Shown here piece after piece: positions 1-6,041 of a stretch of DNA of 6,950 bases. The stretch comes from an uncultured Clostridia bacterium. GTDB taxonomy: Bacteria > Bacillota > Clostridia > Oscillospirales > Oscillospiraceae. The translations under genes and the position numbers were made by a program. Every line of letters starts with the position of its first letter. The first letter of the stretch is position 1. The notes beneath the pieces are model-generated. The model saw only the letters and a list, made by a program, of their open reading frames with translations. It did not search any database and was not told where the DNA came from. The DNA is taken from the NCBI GenBank assembly GCA_947177005.1, contig CAMWSZ010000152.1, positions 1-6,950 on the forward strand, written 5' to 3'.

Positions 1-2270
1 AATTTGAACTGGTAGTCTTTTGTCACCTGCTGGGCCTCGTTGCCATGCTCGTCACGGGTATACCAGCCCTTGAACTCACTCTGATCCCGGATCGGAATAT
101 AGGTATCAATATCCGGGATCTTGCCGTCGCGGTCGGTTTTCACGACAATCTTGTCCTTACCGTTGATCGTACCCATATTCGCATCCAGCGTGATGTCGTA
201 GGTAATGGCCCACTTGGCGTAGAGCGTGACCGGGCCCTTCGTCGCTACGAATTGACTGTCAGCGGGGATTTTGCAGTCCGGGTCCGTAAACCAGCCGTCG
301 AACAGGTCGCCTTTTGTGGTTGGCATGGGGGTGGGGAGCTCGGGCAGCGTACCGTCGTCATTCGTCCAGTGCGGCACGGAATCTTCATCCAGAGTGTAAC
401 GGCCCTCGCTGTTTTCATAAATGATATAGTACGGTGCGCCCCACTTTGCGGTGACGGTGGTGGGGCCGTCGAACACGGTGCCTTCTTCGCCGGCCGTCAC
501 TTCCACTTCGACGTCCTTGCCGGTCGTCTCATCTCTGACGGTCGTCACCCAAGCGGTAAAGCTGGAGGTTTTGTGCGTGGGGGCAGCGGGCAGCTTTTCA
601 AGGATGCCGCCGTCCCCGGTCATCATGGTATTTTCCCCTGTCAGGGTGCCGCCGTTCGGGTCAAACGTAATTTGATAGGGGGCTTTCCAGTGTGCGTAAA
701 TGGTGGTGTCATCAGTGAAAGCAGGATCATCCGGTCTAACGGGTCTGTCATCCTTGTCCGGGTCCAGATACCAGCCGTCAAATGTAGCCTGATTGCTTTT
801 CACCTGCGGATACTGATCGCCCAAGGTGTTGGACGTCCCAACTGGCGTAGTAACGTTAAGCACCACTTTATTATTGGTGGGAAGCTTTACATCAGTGATA
901 TTCTTCACAAGGTCAAGGGTAATCTCGACTTTTTGTTTCTGCCATTTGGCAAAAAGAGTTGTCGGTCCCTCAAATTTTGTATCGTTTGTAGCATCCTTCC
1001 GTGTTTCATTCCCATCGGCATCTGTGCTTTCAACATACTCCCAGCCGGTAAGTATGTACCCGCTTCTATTTACATTATCGTTTGTCGGCAGCGGGTCCTT
1101 GACTTTGTCAGTACTTACATCGGTATAAAAATCCTTGTATTTGTCAGGATTTCTAAAGGACGCGCCGTCGCCCAACTCGAAAGTAATCTTATAGCCGTCA
1201 TGCCATTTGGCATAGAGGATTTCATCTGGACTAATCGTCTTTGCCTCTAAAGCCTTCTCTTCCAGCATCTTGTCATCTATAGGCTTGTCGGGTCCGTCCT
1301 TTTTATCTTTATCGCTCCAATCCCATCCCTTATACCGGAACCAACCCTCAAATGTATAGTGGTCCCTCTTAGGATCATTTTTAATACCGGCCGCTTCGAG
1401 CTGCGTTGCTGTCAGATTGAAGTTTTCGCTGGTATAGCCGTCTTTTACCTCTGGCTTTTCTCCAACGGGCTCTCCCTTATCATCAACAAACTGACCACCG
1501 TTTACATCAAAGTAAATCTTATAGCCTGTAGTCCATTGAGCGGTGAAGGTCGTGTCCTTATCATAGAATATTGCTTTCTCATCATCTACGATTTCCCTTG
1601 TAGTATCATTCCGCCAGCCCAGGAAGAACTTGCCGTTCTTACTCTCAGGGCCTGTAAAGTAGGAATCCAATAATGCTTTCAAAGAAGTTGTCTTTCCCTT
1701 AGTACCTGTCGGATTCCCATTCTCATCTTTTGATTTATAGTCGGTATCATCCTCGTTTCTTTCATAATCTAATCCCTGCATGTTTACAGTAAATTTCTCT
1801 GTTGCAGTATCAAACTTATAATTATTAGTATCAGGAAAAGCCGTCGTAGTTCGTTTGAGTGATCCCCCTGCACTTACATCCGGGTCCAGCGTCAGGATCA
1901 CTGAATCCTTTGACCATTCTGCCTTGAAGCCGTTTTTCACCAGCTCCTTAATGTCGTCAGTATCATATTCTGATTTTGGTTCTTCATCGCCTACTTTGAG
2001 CTTTAGATAGTTCTTGTTTCCTTTCGCATCCGTCCAGTACCAGTCTATAAATTCCTGCGTATGGCCGTCTGCGGTCTTAAACTCCTTGAAATCCTCGCTC
2101 TTTGGAATCTTTGCACTATCAACAATTTCCCAGAAAAACTTTTCAGGATCAGTCTCTGTCGTGTCTCGTTCAACTTCTACTGTAACGGTACTTGTTTCGT
2201 CATCCCAACCATCAGGCTTAGGATCTTTATATTCACCGCCGTTAGGATCGAACGGGATTTCATATTTATT
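1..2270 (-). repeat. Tandem InlB-type B-repeats (Listeria-Bacteroides repeat) in the surface protein
   Basis: Seven repeat units end inside the window, each at a Trp in an A-[KEQH]-W motif: W689 (FKAEW), W816 (TFTAQW), W926 (ILYAKW), W1013 (TLFAKW), W1098 (TIYAHW), W1180 (TVTAKW) and W1257 (TLYAKW). An eighth unit is cut by the window edge. Units begin with motifs such as YEIPFDPNGG (from Y573), YKIYFDVNGG, YKITFELGDG and YQITFDPNGG, and most have a central F-x-GW or DGW. This is the pattern of PF09479 (Flg_new), a ubiquitin-like beta-grasp module that usually spans about 70-80 residues. The last units fit that length; the first two are much longer because of insertions. The array probably makes a stalk that holds the N-terminal region away from the cell. 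Confidence 0.9.
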
Positions 2271-3980
2271 GTAAATAACTGTACCGTATCCGCTTGTAAT
2301 CGGTGTTTCCTCCGGCTCCTTTCCATCAGTCGCAATCGCAACCTTTACAAAAGAGTCTTTATTATCAACGTAGATAGTACCTTTGTTGTTAATACCAACC
2401 CCTGTATTTTTTGAATCAATTCTAATCTGGGAGGTTTTTGTACCGTCAATACCATTAGCAGTTACTAATACATCACTACCAATATTGAGCAGTCCATTAT
2501 ACGGGCCCTCCTCACGAAACTTCTCGGCGTACCCGATTGTTAATGTGCAACCTTTTTTAATGGTCAAAGGCACGTTAAGATTTACAGGAGATTGGTAAAG
2601 CGTCATATCGTTGTTCAATACGGCCTTCTTGTCAGTAATTACCAGACCTTTCCAAGATTCCATCTCAGTATCGGTGGGTTCTACAGTTTCTACACTTGGG
2701 TCAGAACTGCCCCCCCGGCCAACTGTTGCGCCAGCCTTGCAAACATCTCCGGCCTTTGTTGTAGCTATTACAACAGGATAGAATTCACTTGAACCAGCGA
2801 GCTTTTCAGAGATGAAACTTATTGTGCCAAGACTGCTATTAGTATTATCAGCACCGTTACCAATCGCAGCGCCCCCGTCGATACCGGTAGCCGTTACCGT
2901 ACATGCACCTTTAATCGTGATATTTCCGGCTTTAGTAAGGTCCTCAGAAACTGTGGCAGAAGCACTGCGTCCTCCAATACCGGCACCGCCATAAACAGTA
3001 CTAGAGATAGATACTGACGTACCGCCCCTGCCACCAGTGGCATTCAGTGAACCGCTGCCTCTGATGATAACACTATTACTACCAGCACATTCCAGTCCTG
3101 CCCTGCCGATACCGCCTTGTAATTTGTTATTGTTGCCTTTTAATGTAATAGTCGCACCGGCGTCGCCTGCCTCTGATGCAATTTCCAATGCAGGAAAGTC
3201 AAAAAAGTCGCCGGTATTGCCAAGAGTTACACCATCCAAAGTAATTTGGGCCCCAAAGAACCCATTTACATCAGGCGATCCCTTCGGACAACTGATTTTT
3301 AACGGGGCGCTAGTTAATCTTTCACCGTTAAGAGTTACATTGTTCAGCACAACCGTTGCATTCGCTGTAACATCAACGGTTGCAGTAGCAGATGATATGT
3401 TCTGCAAAGTAACGTTTGCGCCTTTACCGCTGATTGTGACTTTATCTTTAATCGTAACATCTGAATTCTTAGTGCCACCAATAACAGCCGTCGCAGCATC
3501 TGCAACAGTTATTTTATCAAAAGTACCTTTTGTCACTATGGTATTTGCATTTCCAGCGACATTTAACTCTTCAAGTGTCATATTCTCCAAAGTAACTTTT
3601 GAATCTGAATTAACGTTAACGACTGCAATCTTATCAGGATTAGAATTCTTGACAGTTATCTCTTGATGAGGTGTGAGTTGCAAGGTATAGTCAGCCTCAA
3701 TAAAATCAAGATCCTTAATTGGTTTAGCTGGATCAGGTTGAGTATACTCGGTAATAGGATCAGTAGTTTTAACATTTTCGTTATTAAGAACTTTTCCTAA
3801 AACTACTAACTGATCAGTTTTTTGCCCTTCCACTTTCAGATTGCCTATAGATAATGAATAGACTCGGTAATAATCATCATCATTTATGGGGTCCGGGTCC
3901 GCCGCCCACCCGACATCGGGCAGCAGCGACAGCATCATGCACAAGGCGAGCAAAAATGCTGTCAAACGTTTTTTCGTCAT
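1..3980 (-). CDS. Large secreted/cell-surface protein with beta-helix-like region and InlB-type B-repeats (3' end beyond window)
   Basis: The minus-strand frame is open from the ATG at 3980-3978 to the window edge, 1326 codons with no stop, so the C-terminus (more repeats, and perhaps a cell-wall anchor or SLH domain) is missing. Residues 1-27 form a signal peptide: K3-K4-R5, a hydrophobic core, then LSLLP and a GWAA cleavage site near residue 26. Residues ~28-104 are unassigned. Residues ~105-430 are Val/Thr/Asn/Gly-rich, beta-helix-like. Residues ~440-560 are another beta-rich stretch. From ~571 onward there are B-repeats, each with a GW/DGW core and ending in a motif such as AKW. Family knowledge: such repeats occur in surface adhesins and large uncharacterised proteins of Gram-positive and gut bacteria. 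Adhesion or surface interaction is inferred; no catalytic motif is seen. AAAGGAG lies 7 nt before the ATG, which supports this start. The gene is divergent from the ABC operon. Base composition is AT-rich in the middle and GC-rich at both ends. Confidence 0.93.
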   Translation of the reverse strand, partial: MTKKRLTAFLLALCMMLSLLPDVGWAADPDPINDDDYYRVYSLSIGNLKVEGQKTDQLVVLGKVLNNENVKTTDPITEYTQPDPAKPIKDLDFIEADYTLQLTPHQEITVKNSNPDKIAVVNVNSDSKVTLENMTLEELNVAGNANTIVTKGTFDKITVADAATAVIGGTKNSDVTIKDKVTISGKGANVTLQNISSATATVDVTANATVVLNNVTLNGERLTSAPLKISCPKGSPDVNGFFGAQITLDGVTLGNTGDFFDFPALEIASEAGDAGATITLKGNNNKLQGGIGRAGLECAGSNSVIIRGSGSLNATGGRGGTSVSISSTVYGGAGIGGRSASATVSEDLTKAGNITIKGACTVTATGIDGGAAIGNGADNTNSSLGTISFISEKLAGSSEFYPVVIATTKAGDVCKAGATVGRGGSSDPSVETVEPTDTEMESWKGLVITDKKAVLNNDMTLYQSPVNLNVPLTIKKGCTLTIGYAEKFREEGPYNGLLNIGSDVLVTANGIDGTKTSQIRIDSKNTGVGINNKGTIYVDNKDSFVKVAIATDGKEPEETPITSGYGTVIYNKYEIPFDPNGGEYKDPKPDGWDDETSTVTVEVERDTTETDPEKFFWEIVDSAKIPKSEDFKEFKTADGHTQEFIDWYWTDAKGNKNYLKLKVGDEEPKSEYDTDDIKELVKNGFKAEWSKDSVILTLDPDVSAGGSLKRTTTAFPDTNNYKFDTATEKFTVNMQGLDYERNEDDTDYKSKDENGNPTGTKGKTTSLKALLDSYFTGPESKNGKFFLGWRNDTTREIVDDEKAIFYDKDTTFTAQWTTGYKIYFDVNGGQFVDDKGEPVGEKPEVKDGYTSENFNLTATQLEAAGIKNDPKRDHYTFEGWFRYKGWDWSDKDKKDGPDKPIDDKMLEEKALEAKTISPDEILYAKWHDGYKITFELGDGASFRNPDKYKDFYTDVSTDKVKDPLPTNDNVNRSGYILTGWEYVESTDADGNETRKDATNDTKFEGPTTLFAKWQKQKVEITLDLVKNITDVKLPTNNKVVLNVTTPVGTSNTLGDQYPQVKSNQATFDGWYLDPDKDDRPVRPDDPAFTDDTTIYAHWKAPYQITFDPNGGTLTGENTMMTGDGGILEKLPAAPTHKTSSFTAWVTTVRDETTGKDVEVEVTAGEEGTVFDGPTTVTAKWGAPYYIIYENSEGRYTLDEDSVPHWTNDDGTLPELPTPMPTTKGDLFDGWFTDPDCKIPADSQFVATKGPVTLYAKWAITYDITLDANMGTINGKDKIVVKTDRDGKIPDIDTYIPIRDQSEFKGWYTRDEHGNEAQQVTKDYQFK
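2691..3668 (-). other. Beta-helix-like, Gly/Val/Thr-rich region of the surface protein (residues ~105-430)
   Basis: The translation shows short strand-like units alternating hydrophobic and Thr/Asn/Gly residues (ITVKN, VTLENMTL, VVLNNVTLNG, ITLDGVTL, ITLKGNN), which is the look of a parallel beta-helix. Its second half carries GGAGIGG at residues 331-337 and GGAAIGNG at 369-376, each near an ITIKG- or VTATG-like strand. Similar Gly-Ala-Ile-Gly units recur in surface proteins of gut Clostridia, and some resemble Cthe_2159-type carbohydrate-binding beta-helices. Assignment to that family is only a resemblance. No lyase or glycosidase catalytic residues are recognisable, so a binding or structural role is more likely than enzymatic activity. 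Confidence 0.55.
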
Positions 3981-3987
3981 AAAAAAA

Positions 3988-3994
3988 CTCCTTT
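3988..3994 (-). promoter_or_regulatory. Ribosome binding site of the surface-protein gene
   Basis: The minus strand reads AAAGGAG, then seven bases (all T), then ATG at 3980. It fixes the start at 3980 rather than at the in-frame ATG at 4121-4119, which has no Shine-Dalgarno and would put 47 basic residues before the signal peptide. Confidence 0.9.
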
Positions 3995-4054
3995 CTAAAT
4001 GCTTGTACCGGACGGAGACTCCGGCCGCCGCTCCGCCCCGCCAAATTCTTCTAT

Positions 4055-4083
4055 AGTATACGCCTAAAACCCATTCAAAGCAA
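4055..4083 (-). promoter_or_regulatory. Putative sigma-A promoter of the surface-protein gene
   Basis: On the minus strand TTGCTT (4083-4078) is followed by a 17-nt spacer and TATACT (4060-4055). The -10 matches consensus at five of six positions, the -35 is weaker (TTG conserved). The expected transcript start is near 4048, giving a 5' UTR of about 68 nt, GC-rich except near the ribosome binding site. It is the best-placed candidate in this direction but not proven. Confidence 0.5.
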
Positions 4084-4211
4084 GTGCCAATTCGCCTCCT
4101 CTCAATAAGTCCGCGTCTCATATTGACAGTATATTTATTATTTCGTCCGCTTCGGGCGGAAAGATAAGGCAGGTCCGGAAAATTTGGCCGCATATGGCAC
4201 AAAAAATTCCC
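4084..4211. other. Spacer between the two divergent promoters
   Basis: About 130 bp separate the two -35 elements. The stretch has no gene. It contains an AT-rich run at 4121-4145, a small inverted repeat (TCCGC 4146-4150 with GCGGA 4156-4160, 5-nt loop) without a U-tract on either strand, and an A-rich segment at 4200-4208 just upstream of the plus-strand -35 that could act as an UP element. A shared regulator could bind here, but I see no convincing long operator palindrome. Confidence 0.4.
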
Positions 4212-4240
4212 TTGACAATTTCTGGGAACTATTTTATAAT
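4212..4240 (+). promoter_or_regulatory. Perfect-consensus sigma-A promoter of the ABC exporter operon
   Basis: TTGACA (4212-4217) and TATAAT (4235-4240) are separated by exactly 17 bp, an ideal match to the housekeeping promoter of Firmicutes. There is no extended -10 TG. The A-rich bases at 4200-4208 may add UP-element activity. Transcription should start near 4246-4248, about 180 nt before the first gene. So strong a promoter suggests that control, if any, acts through a repressor or the leader RNA. Confidence 0.9.
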
Positions 4241-4246
4241 GAATAT

Positions 4247-4426
4247 CCTTTTTGCCGCCGGCAAAGAGAGGGTATTTTGTCTGGCCCGGGGAGAGGCCCG
4301 TGACCGCCCCGCGCCGTTCCTGAGATGAGATATCTCCCGCCTGCCTTTAAGGCCATGGAAACGCGCCCAATCGTTTCCCGCTGGTCTGACCGCGGCGGGG
4401 TATTTTTCAGACAAGGAGCAAAATCT
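4247..4426 (+). promoter_or_regulatory. Long, potentially structured 5' leader of the ABC operon
   Basis: The leader is about 180 nt with no credible ORF. Visible helices: a 5'-terminal hairpin at 4248-4268 (9 pairs including one G-U, loop GCC); GGGAGA 4289-4294 with TCTCCC 4333-4338; a hairpin GGAAACG 4357-4363 with CGTTTCC 4372-4378 (8-nt loop); and two competing partners for CAGACA next to the Shine-Dalgarno: TTGTCTG 4277-4283 (pairs with 4408-4414) or GTCTGA 4384-4389 (pairs with 4407-4412). The first would close a multi-helix domain and cover the start of the ribosome binding site. This resembles cis-regulatory RNA architecture, but it matches no riboswitch class I recognise, and no folding was computed. 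Confidence 0.4.
4413..4418 (+). promoter_or_regulatory. Ribosome binding site of the ABC ATPase gene
   Basis: AAGGAG lies 8 nt before the ATG at 4427. It decides the start: an upstream in-frame ATG at 4325 has no Shine-Dalgarno and would add 34 residues unlike any ABC ATPase N-terminus. Confidence 0.88.
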
Positions 4427-5224
4427 ATGATTGAAATGAAAGGAATCTGTAAAACCTACCGCGTCCGGCGGCGGGAAGCCGGTTTGGGACAGGCCCTCAA
4501 AAGCCTCCTCTCCCCCGGCTGTACGCAAATCCCCGCCCTGCAAAATCTGTCTTTTACCATTCCCGACGGCCAGATCACCGGCTATATCGGCCCCAACGGC
4601 GCCGGGAAAAGCACCACCATTAAACTCCTCTGCGGCATCCTCCGGCCCGACGCCGGGTCCTGTACCGTGGACGGCCTCGTCCCCTGGGAACACCGTAAAA
4701 AACATGTGTCACGCCTGGGCGTGGTCTTCGGCCAGCGCAGCCAGCTGTGGTGGGATGTGCCCGTTATGGAGTCGTTCCTGCTGCTCCGGGATATCTACCG
4801 CGTCCCGGAAAATACCTTCCGCTGCAACCTCGACCGCCTCGCCGCACTGCTGGACCTGCCCGACCTCCTCCGTACCCCCGCCCGGATGCTGTCTTTGGGC
4901 CAGCGGATGCGGTGCGAAATCGCCGCCGCCCTGCTCCACGGCCCCCGCCTCCTCTTCCTTGATGAACCTACTATCGGGCTGGACGCCGTGTCCAAGCTGA
5001 AGGTCCGGGAGTTTATCCTGGAGCAAAACCGTCTCTGCGGCACCACCGTCATCCTCACCACCCATGATATGCAGGACGTGGACGCTCTTTGCCAACGTGT
5101 CCTGCTCATCGGCAAGGGCCAGCTCCTGCTGGACGGCGATACCAAGAAAATCCGTGAGATGGCCGGGGAGAATCTCTCCACGGAGGAATCCGTCGCGGAC
5201 CTGTACCGCCGGTTCGGGATTTAG
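4427..5224 (+). CDS. ABC-2 type exporter, ATP-binding subunit (COG4586-like)
   Basis: This 265-residue cytoplasmic ATPase would power the exporter formed with the two downstream permeases. Motifs in order: Walker A GPNGAGKST at 55-63, Q-loop in FGQRSQLWWD at 101-110, signature LSLGQRMR at 155-162 (Leu replaces the second residue of canonical LSGGQ's GG pair), Walker B LLFLDEP at 175-181, D-loop GLD at 184-186 and switch His213 in TTHD. The FGQRSQLWWD and LSLGQRMR forms are characteristic of the uncharacterised COG4586 group, which pairs with COG4587 and COG3694 permeases, exactly the neighbours here. All catalytic residues are present. Many relatives are about 320 residues, as I recall, so this one seems to lack part of the C-terminal domain. 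It ends in a short helix-like tail (EESVADLYRRF). The stop TAG overlaps the next gene's Shine-Dalgarno. The transported substrate is unknown. Confidence 0.93.
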   Translation: MIEMKGICKTYRVRRREAGLGQALKSLLSPGCTQIPALQNLSFTIPDGQITGYIGPNGAGKSTTIKLLCGILRPDAGSCTVDGLVPWEHRKKHVSRLGVVFGQRSQLWWDVPVMESFLLLRDIYRVPENTFRCNLDRLAALLDLPDLLRTPARMLSLGQRMRCEIAAALLHGPRLLFLDEPTIGLDAVSKLKVREFILEQNRLCGTTVILTTHDMQDVDALCQRVLLIGKGQLLLDGDTKKIREMAGENLSTEESVADLYRRFGI

Positions 5225-5228
5225 GAGG
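5223..5228 (+). promoter_or_regulatory. Ribosome binding site of permease 1, overlapping the ATPase stop codon
   Basis: AGGAGG begins inside the TAG stop (5222-5224) and sits 6 nt before the ATG at 5235. The overlap implies translational coupling and excludes the longer upstream reading of this frame (from 5064), which overlaps the ATPase gene out of frame. Confidence 0.88.
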
Positions 5229-5234
5229 GCGGAC

Positions 5235-6038
5235 ATGAAAAAATATCTCGCTTTTTTCCGTATGCGCCTGCTGGCGGGTTTGCAGTACCGCGCCGCCGCT
5301 CTGGCCGGACTCAGTACACAGTTCATATGGGGCACAATGGAAATCCTGCTCTACCGCGCCTTCTGGCTGGAGCATCCGGAACGGTTTCCGATGGGTATGG
5401 AGGCCCTTGCCTGTTACATCTGGCTCCAGCAGGCATTTCTTACACTGTTTGCTATGTGGTCCTGGGAGTTCGACCTGATCCAGTCTGTCAAAACCGGTGC
5501 GGTGGCCTATGAACTGGCCCGGCCCGTCGATTTGTACGCCATGTGGATGGCCCGCTCCCTGGCCCTCCGCCTGAGCCGCGCGGTACTGCGGATGCTGCCG
5601 GTGATCCTGCTCGCCGCCCTCATCCCGCCGCCCTATGGCCTGCGGCTGCTGGTATCCCCGGAAATTTTCCTGCTTTTTCTGCTGTCAACTGTTTTGATGC
5701 TTCTGGTGGTATGCGCGTATACGCTGCTCGTCTATGCCCTGACCCTCTGGCTCGCCGACCCCAGCGGCATTATGGTTCTGTCGGTTGCGGCGGCCGACCT
5801 GCTGGGCGGAGGCATCGTGCCGCTGCCCTTCCTGCCCGGCGGACTGCGCTGGATCGCTGAACTCAGTCCTTTCGGGTCCATGCAGAATGTGCCCCTGCGG
5901 ATTTTCAGCGGCGATATCCCTTTAACGGATATCCCGGGCGTACTGGGCCTGCAAGTTTTCTGGATTCTGGTTCTGGGCCTGTCCGGCTACGCGCTGACAC
6001 AGTGCGGCCTGCGCCGGACCGTGATCGCGGGGGGCTGA
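5235..6038 (+). CDS. ABC-2 type exporter, permease subunit 1 (COG4587-like, ABC2_membrane_6 family)
   Basis: This 267-residue inner-membrane protein has about six hydrophobic segments, roughly at residues 21-44, 57-76, 115-133, 142-172, 175-197 and 238-257 by eye. Between segments 2 and 3 it carries the family hallmark GAVAYELARPVDLY (88-101), a cytoplasmic loop with the L-x-R-P-x-D pattern of these permeases, probably contacting the ATPase. There is no signal peptide; the N-terminus (MKKYLAFFRMRL) is a basic amphipathic stretch typical of the family. It lies between the ATPase and a second permease, and should heterodimerise with the latter to form the membrane channel. Substrate unknown. 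Length is normal for the family. The gene is GC-rich like its neighbours, with no sign of disruption. Confidence 0.9.
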   Translation: MKKYLAFFRMRLLAGLQYRAAALAGLSTQFIWGTMEILLYRAFWLEHPERFPMGMEALACYIWLQQAFLTLFAMWSWEFDLIQSVKTGAVAYELARPVDLYAMWMARSLALRLSRAVLRMLPVILLAALIPPPYGLRLLVSPEIFLLFLLSTVLMLLVVCAYTLLVYALTLWLADPSGIMVLSVAAADLLGGGIVPLPFLPGGLRWIAELSPFGSMQNVPLRIFSGDIPLTDIPGVLGLQVFWILVLGLSGYALTQCGLRRTVIAGG

Positions 6039-6041
6039 GCT

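Noticed and set aside
45..3666. Plus-strand ORFs across the left 3.7 kb (longest 45-1250, others to 3666)
   Set aside because: They lie antisense to the 1326-codon minus-strand gene, lack good ribosome binding sites, and their translations show no domain. Their openness comes from the repetitive codon pattern of the real gene.
3981..4121. In-frame upstream ATG (4121-4119, minus strand) for the surface protein
   Set aside because: It has no ribosome binding site, would contain the predicted -10 element, and would place 47 basic residues before a clear signal peptide.
4123..4128. Second TTGACA on the plus strand
   Set aside because: At a 17-nt spacing the following bases are GC-rich (4146-4151), so there is no -10 partner.
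4146..4160. Small hairpin TCCGC/GCGGA as a terminator
   Set aside because: The stem has only 5 bp and there is no T-tract on either strand; it also lies between divergent promoters where a terminator is not expected.
4325..4426. Longer ATPase start at ATG 4325
   Set aside because: No Shine-Dalgarno precedes it, the added 34 residues do not resemble an ABC ATPase, and AAGGAG is placed correctly for 4427.
4229..5375. Minus-strand ORFs opposite the ATPase and permease genes
   Set aside because: They are GC-rich shadows of genes with complete motifs on the plus strand, and have no ribosome binding sites or domains.
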